The notes: generated from the letters alone by a model not told the origin. Positions 1-11,609 are shown, counted from the stretch's first letter. The stretch is DNA of 64,000 nt from Inia geoffrensis (GCA_036417435.1 CM070903.1:1423001-1487000); one strand, 5' to 3'. Numbers and translations: made by a program.

Positions 1-950
1 CTCGGGGGAGCGTGTGTGGAGGTGAAGCTCCGAGCAGAGCCCCTGGGCCGCTGTCAAGATGCTCGCCAGGGCCGCGTGTGGCATCTGCGCCCCACGGGCT
101 TCCCGCCCGGCGAGGCAGAGCCCCCTTGTCCCTCCGACACTCCTGTGCTTCCAGCCCCTCACAGTGTCCCACTTGGCAAAACGGACACCTCGCCTTTGCT
201 GGAGGCCACTGCCGGCAAGCAGGACAGGGTTTCAGCTCCCAGCTCCGGGAACCATGTCCTCCAACACCTCCCCCTCCTGCCCCAGCCACCATGCTCCCGT
301 CCTCTCCAAGCCGCAGTCAAGCGGTCCCTGCCCAGACCCCAGCTGGACCTCCACTGCCCCCACCTGTCCTCTCCTTTCTGGGGTCCTGAGGTCACTGGGT
401 GCAGTGGGCACCTGCCCCTTCCACTGGCCCTGGTCCTTCACACCCCGAGCCGCACAGAACGACTCCAACATCCAAGCTGACGGCACATGGATGCCCCTAA
501 CTCCTCACAGAAGCCACCAGCCCCACACACCTGTGTCCCATTAAATCCAACCACACGCACCCCCAGTGTGGCTTCCTCTGGGCGGATTCGCAGCAGATGC
601 CCAAGGCCATCCAAGGCCTCCCAGCACAGGAAGGGGGAGGGGGGAGGGGGAGCCAGTGGAAGGGGCTGGCTGTGGTCCTAACTGACTAAAAGTCTCACTT
701 TTGAAAAATGTATAAACCTGTGTGACTTAGTGAAGACACTGCCGGAGAGACGCCTGCGAGTGAAGACCCTGGAGACCCACAGTCACTAAGAACCTGGCCT
801 CGCCCAGGAGTCCTCGCTGGCGATGTGACCCTTCCCTGCTGAGCGCAGTTTGTACTGGCAAAACCACAAGATACACTGCCCAGGGCAACAAACAAAGGTA
901 ATGAATCTACGAGAAAACCAAGCCGACAGTTGCCACGGAAGTCGGGCTGA
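1..950. other. Unassigned GC-rich flank
   Basis: No gene or repeat family was recognised here. The first 650 bases are GC-rich with overlapping short open frames on both strands, which is expected by chance at this composition. A G-rich tract at about 631-654 (runs of 4-6 G separated by A) could form a G-quadruplex. From about 700 the composition becomes ordinary. Confidence 0.5.
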
Positions 951-1133
951 AGGACTTTCCTGGTGGTCCAGTGGTAAAGAATCCGCCTTCCAACGCAGGG
1001 GATGCGGGTTCGAGCCCTGCTCGGGGAACTAAGATCCCACATGCCGCGGGACAACTAAGCTCGCAGTCCTCAACTAGAGAGAAGCCCCCATGCCGCAACA
1101 AAGACCCAATACAGCCAAAAAGAAAAAGAAAAA
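951..1133 (+). mobile_element. CHR-type tRNA-derived SINE, older copy
   Basis: The tRNA-like head (ctttcctggtggtccagtgg) is followed by a B-box-like gggttcgagccc, the CHR body (ggggaactaagatcccacatgccgc) and an A-rich tail with AAAAAG units. It is flanked by a 12-bp target-site duplication with one mismatch, aagtcgggctga at 939-950 and aagttgggctga at 1134-1145. The 3' part is shorter and more diverged than in the young copies elsewhere in the window. The family name is recalled knowledge; the duplication and the tail are seen directly. Confidence 0.88.
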
Positions 1134-1219
1134 AAGTTGGGCTGATACTTAGGGCAGAGGGTGAGGACACAAAAGGAGTTTCTACAGAATTATTAGTTTT
1201 TTAAAAAAACACTTTTTAA

Positions 1220-1419
1220 TTTATTTTGCGGTACGCGGGCCTCTCACTGTTGTGGCCTCTCCCGTTGCGGAGCACAGGCTCCGGACGCGCAGGCTCAGCG
1301 GCCATGGCTCACGGGCCCAGCCGCTCCGCGGCACGTGGGATCTTCCCGGACCAGGGCATGAACCCATGTCCCCTGCATCGGCAGGCGGACTCTCAACCAC
1401 TGCGCCACCAGGGAAGCCC
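1220..1419 (-). mobile_element. CHR-type SINE, young copy with perfect 17-bp target duplication
   Basis: On the minus strand this runs from the gggcttccctggtggcgcag head near 1419 to the ggcccgcgtaccgc end near 1227, then a short A-rich tail. A perfect 17-bp direct repeat (aaaaaaacactttttaa) flanks it at 1203-1219 and 1420-1436, the signature of L1-driven target-primed insertion. The body closely matches the copies at 2409, 9183, 34753, 42735 and 62815, so this is a recently active subfamily. Open frames across it are repeat-derived. Confidence 0.95.
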
Positions 1420-1436
1420 AAAAAAACACTTTTTAA

Positions 1437-2391
1437 AGACTTTATTTTTGAGAACAATTTTAAAGAAAAGCTAAGATGACAACACAGTGATTTCCCACAT
1501 ACCCCCCGCATTTCCCCTATTATTAACATCTTACAATAGTATGCTGTGTTTGTTACATTTAATGAACCAATATTAATAAACTATTATTGATGAAACTAAG
1601 TCATAGTTTATTCAGACCTCCTCAGTTTTCCTTGGTGTCCTTCTGCTGTCCCAGGACCCCATCCAGGTCCCCACGTGACATGTAGTCATCACATCCCCTC
1701 AGAGCTCCTCTGGGCTGTGACAGTCTCTCAGACCTCTTGTCGTTAAGGACCTTGACCGTTTTGAGGACCAGTCAGGCATTTTTCAGGACGTCCCTCAGTG
1801 AAGACCACAGAGGGGAAGGGCCCTTCTCATCACGTCCCCTCCGGGGTGCGTGCTGTCACGTGACCTGCACCGTGGACGCTGACCTTGGTCACCTGGCGCA
1901 GGTGTGTCTGTCAGGTCTCTCCGCTGTGCAGCTGCTCCCCCCTTCCCCACTGTCCTCTGGAAGGAGGTCGCCGTGCACATCCTGCACCCAAGGAGGGGGG
2001 ACGCTCCCTTCCCCTCCCCGAGGACGGAGTGTCTGCAGAACCACGTGGATCCTCCCGCAGAGCAGATTCCCTCTTCCCCCGTTTCCTTATCAATCACTCA
2101 TTTACGTCCGTTTGGACCCGTGGGTATTTATTTTATACTTGGGGCCATGATCCAATACGACTTTGTTCTGTTTCTGAACTGGCTCCAGCTCTGGCCCCTG
2201 GGAGCTCCTTCGGTTGGCTCCACTGTCCCCCTGCTACACCCATCCATGGGGGCTGGTATTTTTTTGCACTTCCATACTTCCTGGCACTATCAGGGGCTCC
2301 AGGATCATGCTGGGTATTTCCTGCACAGTCTTACAAAGGAACCCTCACTATTTTTTTATATGCTGGTTTACGGAGCATGCAGTTACACATT
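1437..2391 (-). mobile_element. Ancient L1 3' end (L1M-type)
   Basis: Minus-strand remnant of an old L1 3' region. Recognisable stretches include ctattattaacatcttaca, aatgaaccaatattaata, tagtttattcagacctcc and the block about aggaccttgaccgttttgaggaccagtcaggcattttt. The same family recurs at about 13.24-13.86 kb. Divergence is high and no ORF2 reading frame survives. The downstream boundary is set by the SINE at 2409. The 215-codon open frame crossing this segment into the SINE is not a gene. Confidence 0.7.
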
Positions 2392-2408
2392 AAAAAATAC
2401 ACTTGTGG

Positions 2409-2600
2409 GGCTTCCCTGGTGGCGCAGTGGTTGAGAGTCCGCCTGCCGATGCAGGGGACGCGAGTTTGTGCCCCGGTCCGGGAAGATCCCACGTGCCGCG
2501 GAGCGGCTGGGCCCGTGAGCCACGGCCACTGAGCCTGCGCGTCCGGAGCCTGTGCTCCGCAACGGGAGAGGCCACAACAGTGAGAGGCCCGCGTACCGCA

Positions 2601-2620
<20 letters not shown>
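2409..2620 (+). mobile_element. CHR-type SINE, young copy
   Basis: Complete copy from the ggcttccctggtggcgcag head to ggcccgcgtaccgc, followed by an uninterrupted A-tail of about 27 bases. A 17-bp target-site duplication with one mismatch flanks it: aaaaaatacacttgtgg at 2392-2408 and aaaaaatgcacttgtgg at 2621-2637. The long pure A-tail suggests recent insertion. Confidence 0.95.
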
Positions 2621-2631
<11 letters not shown>

Positions 2632-2637
2632 TTGTGG

Positions 2638-3430
2638 CAGACAGCTAGCTGAGCCTACCTTGAATCCATCTTCCTCCTTCTGGTAACAGCACCCCAACTC
2701 TGTTCTGGGGGAATGGCTTTCTCCCACTGGACACTGACTGGGTGGTCCTGTGGCAAGGGCTGCCTGCAGGGAGCGAGATGGGGGAGGAAGCCTAAACTTT
2801 TCATTTTAAACTGCCTGCATAATTATTTCCAAGGATGTGTATTATTTCCATAATTTTTTAAAATGTAAAAAAATTTAAACCCTTGTGTTGTCAACAAGTA
2901 GAGACCAAATCTAAGAAAAAGAATACTGACAATTCTGATTTAAACTAAAAGTAAACACAAAGCATGCTTCCTTGACGGAGTCTGGCAACGGAATCCCACT
3001 GTGTCTACTCTTTCTCTTACACAATTTTAAGTTGCTCTTTTCCCATTTAACAATCAGCAGAGACTCTGGTCTACTAACTTGATGAGCATCCAAAATATTC
3101 AAATGTTTCTGTGAAGTGCACAGTATTTGGAAAGTTTCACAACACGCTTTGCTTGGGGAGAGAAGTTTTACAGCTGGAAAGATGGTGGGGCTCACCGTAA
3201 CTCCCCAAAGCGAAAGGATCCCTGATTTACTTGAGAAATGAGTTACCCCTTAAACCCCCGGGCAGGAAGTAAATGTTATACATTAGCAAAACCAAAGCGT
3301 TAGCCAAAAAATGTTTTAGTTATATCACAAGCATACTTAAGAAAAAGTATAATTTCAAGGTTTCTAAAACTAAAACTCTGTGTGTATACTTCAGGAGGTA
3401 AGGTTTTCCGGTATCCTCTAAAAATATCTG
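2638..3430. other. AT-rich unassigned stretch
   Basis: No gene was recognised. The longest open frame (minus strand, 2911-3195, 94 codons) has no motif, signal peptide or recognisable homology and looks incidental. Composition shifts from AT-rich to strongly CpG-rich near 3430. Confidence 0.5.
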
Positions 3431-3965
3431 AACCGGGGTTTCTGAGGAACCGGGCGGGGGCCTGGCGCGGGCTGCTTGCTAAGCCCCTGACCCAGGACCG
3501 GGCGCGCGGGGCACAGTGCGGTGCACGCATGGCAGCTCCGGAGCGCAAGGGCGAGGGAGCGCGGCCGCCGCGGGGCAGGCCGTTAACAGCAGCCAGCGCG
3601 AGTTCGCCAGGTGAAGCAGCCTAGACCTCGCCCGACAGGGCCCCCAAAAAGTCTCAGCCGAGCAGACTCACCCAGCGCCGGCCGCGACCGCCCCACCGGA
3701 CCAGACCGGGGCCGTGCCAAAGAGCACGGCCGTGGCAGCGCCGCCCGCGGCAGCGCTGCTACTGCTGGTGGCCCTGCTCCTGCCTGCGCAGACCTGCACG
3801 GAGCCCACGGACAGTGCAACCACCCCGACCCCGGAGGACAACACCTCAGAGAGCCGGGCCCTGCCCGGCATCAAGCTCAAAGCCCGCGGCCCAAGCCCGG
3901 TGCCCGGCCCGCTCGCCCGGCTGGCCCCGCTGGGCCCACTCTCTCTGCGGCTGGTCCTCGGGTAG
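3430..3965. promoter_or_regulatory. CpG-rich block (small CpG island)
   Basis: CpG dinucleotides are dense from about 3430 to 3965 (for example cgggcgcgcggggcac and gagcgcggccgccgcggggc), in contrast to AT-rich DNA just upstream. The 3' half coincides with the coding part of the CD24-like retrocopy, so part of the CpG content may have arrived with the copy. Whether the upstream half (3430-3700) is CD24-derived 5' UTR, an older promoter or chance cannot be told by eye. Confidence 0.55.
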
Positions 3966-4570
3966 GGGCACCACGTCAGGGTCTGCCCAGCGTGGACACA
4001 GCGCCCGCACCTCGCCGGCCTCCACACCTCGACCTCATGGACAGAAACGGACTCATGAAGCAGAAACCCCACGGCCACCGGTGTGCAGCACATGGCCGCC
4101 AAGGTCACACCTCCCTCCACTCCATGAACAGACTGAAAGGGGATGGGACAATCCCAGTGGACTGAAGATGTGGCTCAGGAAATCTGGGCACCTGGGAATC
4201 AAAAGATATTTTACCTTTACTTTGGTTCATTAAATTATAAAGGCAAAAAACAACTGGGTGGTGTGCAAAGCCTTTCTCTGTACTGTGGGTGATGGGCAGT
4301 GGCCAGGTCTCCCACCAACAGAGCTCTTGTAACTTGAAAGTTCTCTTAGGAGCTGGTGGCTACATTTGACTTGGGGACAGGAAGTGACAGGGGCCAACAC
4401 AGCGACGGCAGATCATCCCCAAATCCAGGCCCAGTGAGTAAGTCCACTTGTGCAGCCTGCTTTCCTATACACCCCATGAATGACCCAGAGATCAGACATA
4501 CAGAATCTCACAGAACCTTCAAATGCTGCTGCTCTGTTTCTGTATGTTGAATAGTTTTTACAATTTAAAG
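3714..4570 (+). pseudogene. CD24: CD24-like processed retrocopy
   Basis: CD24 is a small GPI-anchored, mucin-like cell-surface glycoprotein. The frame at 3714-3965 encodes 83 residues (CD24 has about 80): a hydrophobic signal peptide with LLLLVALLLPAQ at residues 15-26, then a short S/T/P-rich segment with one N-glycosylation sequon (N43-T-S). The C-terminal tail is interrupted by Arg and Pro and is a poor GPI signal. No intron interrupts signal peptide and mature part. Downstream sequence resembles the CD24 3' UTR as I recall it, in order: gatgtggctcaggaaa (about 4167), tttggttcattaaattataa (about 4221), gtatgttgaatagttttta (about 4542). The first codon is GTG, with no in-frame ATG close upstream, so the normal start is lost. 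Most likely a retropseudogene. The frame is otherwise open. No A-tail or target duplication was found. Confidence 0.72.
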
Positions 4571-7420
4571 GTGAGTTTTTTAACATATTTTAAAACCCTG
4601 AACATAAGGTTTGGCGAAAAAGGTAAATTAAGTGTTCCTAGCAACTGAGGGTGTTGTGACATTCACTGGGAGGAAAAAGGGTAGAAAATTTAGGAAAATA
4701 AAGTGATTGGTTCCAAATGTTCAGTTTGGGCCGCCTGGGAAACGTCAGCCTGGAGAGGGAGGTGCAAAATGCTGCCCGTCAGGCCGGGGGCCCAGAGCAC
4801 CAGGGGGAGCTGGAGGTGGGAAAGCAAAACCGCCTGAGCATCCAAGCTTCGTGTCCAGAACAGACCTGCTGCCCCGGCCCTCCCGCCACCAAAGCTGGCT
4901 CCCTGCAAGCTCTGTCCAGGCAAAGGCACCCTCCCCTCACCCTGCGCAGCCCCAAACGTGCCCGAGCTCTCCACCTGCCCTGATCCATCACCTCTCTCCG
5001 GGCAGGCCACCTCCCCGCCCCACCCACACTGGTTCTCCAGCCTGCCCCATCGAAACTTCCACACCGCAACACTGGACGCAGACCCCCGCCACAGTGGCTC
5101 ACCCACTTCTCAGAACAGACACCACTACCCGCGGTGGCCCACACACCCTCCGCCGGACTCCTGCACCCCAGGCTTCCAGCAAAGCTCCCACGCCCACCTC
5201 CACTTTTCCAGCAAAGCTATGCTCTTTCGCCATCAACAAACAAAGAGAAGGTACTGGGACCACCTGGCGGTGAACAACACTCTCTCTGAAGAACTGAAGG
5301 GGCCTGTCCCCCCACTCTTGCCCACCTCTGGGGGTTGCGTAGGAAACCCAGTCCTCCAGCCCCTTCCCTGCAGGAAACACAGTGGGGGGGACTCCTCCCA
5401 AATGCCAGACGAGTGTCCCCAGAGGCTCCCCTCGGCTCTCATGAGTGTCCTGGAATCGACCCTGGGTGGGTTTCTCCTCAGAAGCCAAGAGCGAGGCAGC
5501 AAGAAGGGGGCGAGGGTCAGCAGGTCCCCCGGGGGGGCTCACAGAGGTACAAGGGGGGCTGCCTTGGGGGCTGCACGAGGACAGTTCCCCGGGCCGCCGT
5601 CCCCAAAGCTGCCCCGCATCCAGGCCTCCCCCACGGGAGACGGCAAAGCCCACAGGGGACAAGGGGGCCGCATTCCTGCTCCCATCACCCTATGGGGAGA
5701 AGCCAGCTCATCCCCGAGGAGCAAGGCGTGGGCAAGAATGGTCTGGAGGGAGGGCAGCCCACCCCAGGGACTGTGCCCTCGGGTCGCTGTGCAGAAGGGG
5801 CTCGTCCCTGCCGAGGGCACCTGCACTTGCCCCCACCATGCTCGCCACCAGGTGGGTCAGTCTGTCTAATCTGAGATGAAAGATGAGTGCCCCGTCCTCT
5901 ATTTCCCATAAAGTCGGCCCATCTCTGGGGTGTGGGGCTCTCTCCTGGCCGGAACCTGCGCCGGGAAGTGATGGGTGCGGACGACAGGAGCTCACACTCT
6001 AAAGCCCCTGCCAGGCAGGCCCCACCGCCCCCGACACCGTCTCACCCCTCCTCACAGAGCCTGATTCCGGGGAGTGCAGTCTGTGCCGCACGTGATACCC
6101 TCCCTGCCGGCGAGGTGGCGGCAGGGCCCCTGAATTGTTCCCCTGAAAGAGACCCCGTCCCCCGGCTTCCCCTCAGAACAGCCGCCTCAAGGCCAAGGAG
6201 CCACACATGACGATGGAACAGCAGAGTGGCGAGATGGAGGGTCCCAGCCCCGACGGGAGGCCCAGGAGTCGGAAGCCCCAGCAGCCAGGTGGTCTGCTAC
6301 CTTCCGCCAAACCAACCATGAGCCAAACCCGGGCCCGGGACCAACGGCCCGCTACACCAGTGGCCAGGGCCGCCTCTGGCTTCCAGAAGCTCACGTACCA
6401 GGGCAGAAGACAGACAGCACACGTGCAAACAAGCAAACAGGGCATGTTGGGTGCTCGCACGCGGGGCACAGGCAAGAACGGCACAGGGGGAGGCCAGGGA
6501 GCGACTAGGGGACGGCTGAACGGGGAGCAGTGGCAGCCCCATGAACACCTGGGGGACGACGGTCACCGCGGGAGAAACAGCAGACACTCGGGCCCTGGGG
6601 TGGGGCTGGGTTTGCCCAGAGCAGCAAACAGGGAAGATGGAGAGGAACGGGCTGGGAGCAGGACCGTGAACTCCTTCCTAAGGGAGCACCCTCCCCGCGG
6701 TGTGATGGGAAGTCACAGGAAGGGGTCCAGCGGGGGTTCCCGATGGGATGTGCCCACAGAAAGATGGTTACAGGGGCCAGACGAAGAGTGGGCTGCATGA
6801 GAGCAAATCCTGACCCCGGACAGTCTAGCAGGAGCACCCGTGGCTCTGAGCGGGGCTCTAGCAGGAAGACGGAAACAGAGTTGGGAGGAGAGGCTGGCAG
6901 GCCTGGCTGAGGGCGGCAGGCCTGCGGGGAGCAGCGATGGGGCGCGGGAGGCACCGGCACCCAGAGCAGGAGGGAGTGTGGCCTCGGGCTGAGGGCAGGC
7001 GGGAGGGGCAGGAGCGAATCCAGGCTGGCACGGCCTGAGCAGGACAGGAACAGGATACTGGCCGCTGCCCTTGACAAAGACAGGTCACTGGGGGCTGGAG
7101 GAGCCACGCGGAGGGAGGGCGAGCCTGCATGACCACAACAGGCGAGGACATGGTGACGGTGGAGCCGGGAGGCGCCGAGTGCACAGAGAGGACCGTGAGC
7201 TCACCTGTGCCCCAGGCGGGAACAGGGCCCACCGAGGCAGACACGGGTGCTTGGGGGCTGCTTCTCCGGGCAGAGGGGGTGTCCCGACTGGCGACCACAC
7301 CAGCCCAAACAGCAGTGAGGGCACCTGGTGGTGGTGTTGCCAAAACACCCAAAGGACATTTTCCACCAGATCCACATCAAAAGCACCCTAGGGAATGAGT
7401 CCAAAACTTTCCAAATGTTA
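4571..7420. other. GC-rich region without recognised genes
   Basis: This stretch is GC-rich with many overlapping long open frames on both strands, the longest 303 codons (4958-5869, +). None shows a domain, signal peptide or motif I recognise, and several frames on opposite strands are open over the same bases, as composition alone would give. No SINE or L1 was recognised. It could hold untranslated exons or an uncharacterised lineage-specific transcript, but the sequence gives no positive evidence. Confidence 0.45.
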
Positions 7421-8834
7421 CTCAAAGATTTCCCAACGTAAAGGTAATTTCGGACAACAGACTATCAATAGCATTAGCTCCAAAGTGGGCTCACAGCACT
7501 TGGGAAGCCCTGCCCTCAATAAAAAGACAGGCAAGCAGCCTGACGTCAGCTGATCTTCTGGGTCTTCAATGAGACTCGAAATACACATTGAAGACTGTGC
7601 TTTAAACCCAGCTGTTCACAGAGCTGTGAAATCTACTTCTGGACGTTTCTGAACAAATCATTTGATTTATTCCATATCTGAAAAGAGCCTCACTTTTCAT
7701 ACACAAAATCACTAGAGACCCATCTTTTCAAAGAGGACATTACACATCACATTAAAAACAAGGAACCACCTCTTAAAACGCTTTGAATAAGAAGGTTACA
7801 ATCACCTAGAGCCACACAAATAATCAGATGACTCACAAGCGGAGAGGCAACTAAACAAATCACCCTGAAGATGAAACGCCTGAAGCAAGTTATTCGATTA
7901 GATTTTATTGAACCTCTTCTGAGCTTCCCATTTGTGGGGACACGAAGCCCAGCCCCAAGGTGCTTGGGGAGGGGGCGGGAGGGGGACGCGGAGGAAAGGG
8001 GTTCTGGACTATGACTGAGAAATCCAGGAGGCCCGCCGGCAGCGCCCGCACCCTCAGCCCCCTAGCCCCCCAGCGCGGCCTGTGCCTCCCCAGGCCCTGG
8101 GCCCCGTGGCCTCCTCCCAGGAGAGGGTCCTCTCAGACACAGCTGTGCACCCACAGTGACAGACCGCAGCCCCAGTCGTGCACAGCAGAGCCTCACCGAG
8201 GGGGACGAGGTGGTTCCACGGCCGCGGAGTCAGAGGACAGCGGCAGGGAGGCTCCCAGGGCGGCGCCCACAGGATCCCTGCTTCTCTCTTCCGATGACAG
8301 ATGATCTCCAGGGATGCCGGCGGGTGCTTCTGGAAAGCGGCCAACGGGAGTGTAAGCTGAGCTGGGACAGCGGTGCCCAGGGCATGAGAGGGACCCCATG
8401 GCCCGGATCCAGGTCCGGAGCCGGCCGGGAAGTGCGAAGGAAGCCAGCATCCAGCAGCTACTCCGCACCTCGGGGCCCAGCGCCTGCCAGCCGGGGTCCC
8501 GCCAGGCCCCTCCTGGCCGGAGTCACATGCAGGCGGCTGTGACCCCACAGTGTGTCAGTAGCCAAGCTGCTTCCGTCCTCCCAAGACTCTGCTTATCTCA
8601 GAGCCTGGGTTTCCTGGTTTTCACTGTACCGACTGCGTAAATGTGGAGGGGGAGGGGAAGACCTGAGACTCCCCAGAAGGGGTCCAATGGCCTAGTAACA
8701 GATTACCTTGCTGGCTCCAGAAAACAGGTTCAAGATTTCCTTGGCTTTAGAAAACCAGATGTGATACTAGTTTTGATATCTTTAGGGCCCAGGATCTATC
8801 TCCAAGACAAAGAACTAAAAATATAAACGTGTGA
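7421..8834. other. Unassigned region
   Basis: About 7420-7960 is of ordinary composition with no gene seen. About 7960-8640 is GC-rich with short incidental frames. No repeat family was recognised by eye. Confidence 0.4.
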
Positions 8835-8990
8835 TGATGAATTACTCCTATTTTATAGGATTGAGAGGCTTTACTTACTAAAAGGTTTTAAATAATTACT
8901 CAAGAGCTAGATTTAAGCCATTAAGAGCTTCGCTGATTTCCTTCACACCATCTGCTGTGTTTTTGTACAATCCCTAATTTGCTCATTACT
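8835..8990 (-). mobile_element. Possible MIR fragment
   Basis: The stretch resembles MIR read on the minus strand: a tattttataggattgagaggct block, then attactcaagagctagattt, in the order expected from the reverse complement of the MIR core. Divergence is high. Confidence 0.35.
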
Positions 8991-9182
8991 TTAATATTTA
9001 TAGAAAGATGTTTTGTTTTTCCTATTCTGTGATGCTATTAGTATTAGTCTGACATACATTTAAGTACAAATAAATAAGACGTATCCATTTTTTTAAAATC
9101 CAGTAGGAGCACAACAACGGAAAATTACTTTTGACAAGGGTTCCTGTATTCTAATTCTAGGATTTAAAGGTAATCTATGAGG

Positions 9183-9394
9183 GGCTTCCCCGGTGGCGCA
9201 GTGGTTGAGAGTCCGCCTGCCGACGCAGGGGACACGGGTTCGTGCCCTGGTCCGGGAAGATCCCACATGCCGCGGAGCGGCGGGGCCCGTGAGCCATGGC
9301 CGCTGAGCCTGCGCGTCCGGAGCCTGTGCTCCGCAACGGGAGAGGCCACAGCAGTGAGAGGCCCGCGTACCTCAAAAAAAAAAAAAAAAAAAAA
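9183..9394 (+). mobile_element. CHR-type SINE, young copy with perfect 17-bp target duplication
   Basis: Full-length copy from the ggcttccccggtggcgcag head to ggcccgcgtacctc, followed by an A-tail of over 20 bases. A perfect 17-bp direct repeat (aaaggtaatctatgagg) lies at 9166-9182 and 9395-9411. The perfect duplication and the pure tail mark a recent insertion and make this a good candidate for presence/absence polymorphism. Confidence 0.96.
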
Positions 9395-9411
9395 AAAGGT
9401 AATCTATGAGG

Positions 9412-10774
9412 CTTCAGCCTTCACATTAAGACTTGATCCCCATAACTGTTACTTTCAAAGGCTAATTTCCAAGGTATAACTATACCCCCCCCCCAAATAG
9501 GTATTTATTCCCATGAAAAATGTTTTCTTTGACATCCATTTTTAAATTGCCCTCATAAGCCAGTTGCAAAATGGTCAAAAGAGAAAGGAGGGCCAGCCCG
9601 GTCAGCATTCCCGAGAGGTCACTAGTCACCCCAGAGTTTCTGTCCATCCTCAGCAGAGACCCCCAGAGGGCGAAGGTGTCAAGCGGGATGGGACAAGGAA
9701 CGAGAACGGGTGCTGGCTTTGTATCTCGACCGAGGGCCAGGCCACACCTTCTGCGCCAACGGCCCCAGCAGCACAGGGACCCGTCCTTCCCTGGAAGGTT
9801 CTTCCCTGCAGACGGCTGCCCGGGGAACCAGGAGCAAGACCCGCCCAAGCTGCGCTTTCACACCCTGACTGCTCCCCCAGCATCTCCAGAGCAAGGAGGG
9901 AAGTTGATCTCTGAGGTGTTCTAAGTTGCTTGAATAAATAAACTGGAACTATTTTTTCTTATCAAAATAAAATACTGACTTTTAAATTAAAAACAAACTA
10001 ATTTTGCAAAGGATTAAAAAGGCACAACTCCCAATCAGTGTGGCAGAACTACGGGCAGGTAACTTCTCAGGCCCACCGGCCTGCATCCCGATTCCCCAGC
10101 CTGCCCTCCACGCCAGCTACCCCGGATGGAGGTCCTCGAGCTCTTCCTCCCTAGGGAGGCCTGCCACTCCCCCTGGACTGCAGCCCACAGGGGCACAGGG
10201 TCCCCCCCCCTCCACTCCACATGGTTCCAAGGCATGCAGCAAACACGGAAGAGCACTCGGTGACCAGGCTCCCAACCCTCGGAGCGCCCGGCTGCCAGAA
10301 GCACAGCCCCACACACCCTAACACCATCGGGAGCTGGGAGAGACCGTGCTGGTGGGCAGCAGCCCTCGGACCCCCCAGAACTGCAGCGGAAGGTGTCAGC
10401 TCGTCCCCAGCTCCTCCTCAGACGACAGGCCAAACACCATAAAGAGTGTCACCTCACTAAAGTAGACTCAATAGTTAGTCTACTGTCACAACCCTTTTAA
10501 AACACTGACCTTTCCTAATGTCAAAATCACCTTTGCCTTTTCATTGTGAAAATCTGGTAAAAGCAGAAATAATTATATAAGTAGTTAAACTAAACGTCAA
10601 CTAGCATCGAAGCAGGGAGTTTCAAAACTGAAGCAGTGGAAGAAATCAGATTAATTCAGGGTTGATTTAAGGTAACACCAGGGGCAAAGACAAGTAGATG
10701 TCTGAGCAAGGAGAAAACGGGCAAGGATGGTAAGATTAGAAAGACACACAACTTAAAGGTATATCAGAACCTGT
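9412..10774. other. Unassigned region
   Basis: No gene was recognised. GC-rich segments (about 9570-9900 and 10030-10430) carry incidental open frames on both strands with no recognisable protein features. A run of 10 C lies at about 9486-9495. The rest is AT-rich. Confidence 0.4.
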
Positions 10775-10890
10775 GCTCCATGAAGGAAGAGACTGGGATC
10801 TTCACCCACTGCTACACCTTTGGAATCCAAATGCTTGACACATAGTAGATGCTCAAAAACTGCCTCCTGAGTGACTACACAAATCAGTGA
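10775..10890 (+). mobile_element. L2 3'-end fragment
   Basis: The stretch matches the pattern of the L2 3' end: a ctccatgaaggaagagactggga block, then cttgacacatagtagatgctcaa and a final gaatgaa motif. L2 is an ancient mammalian LINE; such fragments are inactive. Confidence 0.65.
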
Positions 10891-11099
10891 ATGAAAAAAG
10901 CCTTAATTTATACTAAGGAAGATGAAAAGTTACATGATTATAATGATGCTAGCAGCCCCTCAGATTTAAGGAAAGTTACTATCACAGAAACCACACTGTT
11001 TTCTAATAAAGTTAGTGCCACAATAGTAATCATGAGTCAGATGCTCAATTTTTCAATAAAACTCACTGTGAGCTCGATATTTTACTATCTTTAAACAAG

Positions 11100-11600
11100 G
11101 TGGCCGAGGCTGTTCTCAGGGGGAAATGAGGTGCTATGAGTGCACAGGACAGAACGCTAGGTCTCAAGATGGGGTGAGGACGCAGCGTGACCAAGGTCAG
11201 ACCCCAGGGAGGTGCGGTGTTGATGCAGGTGGACAGGGGAAGCCACAGAGGACATCTGAGATGGTCACAGGCACGGCCATCACCAGGCTGCCCACCAGGC
11301 TCTCAGCAGCTGGGCCGGCTCCTACCACCTCAAGAGGGGACTGTTACATCTCAGGAATTTTGTGGCCCACCAGCCAACAGCTCATCAGTAGCTTGAAATA
11401 GGTAATGGTGAGAACATTTATGCCACGGAAATTGGCAAATGCTACAAATCAGGGCTTTTTACAGTCCCCCCCCCCAAAAAAATCCATTTGTTAAGCATTT
11501 ATCAGCACACCACTGCAGTAGCTTATAGTACGTAAACTATGCCTCAAAAAAAAGCACGTGGGATGAGGGGGAGAGGAGGGACTCATTCTGAAAAAGAGAA
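11100..11600. other. Unassigned region
   Basis: No gene or repeat family was recognised. A C-tract followed by an A-tract lies at about 11466-11481. Confidence 0.4.
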
Positions 11601-11609
11601 AACATTAAA

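Noticed and set aside
951..1133. tRNA gene suggested by the A- and B-box-like sequences
   Set aside because: These boxes belong to the tRNA-derived head of CHR SINEs; the head does not fold as a full cloverleaf and is followed by a SINE body and A-tail.
1885..2532. 215-codon plus frame
   Set aside because: It crosses an antisense ancient L1 tail and runs into a CHR SINE.
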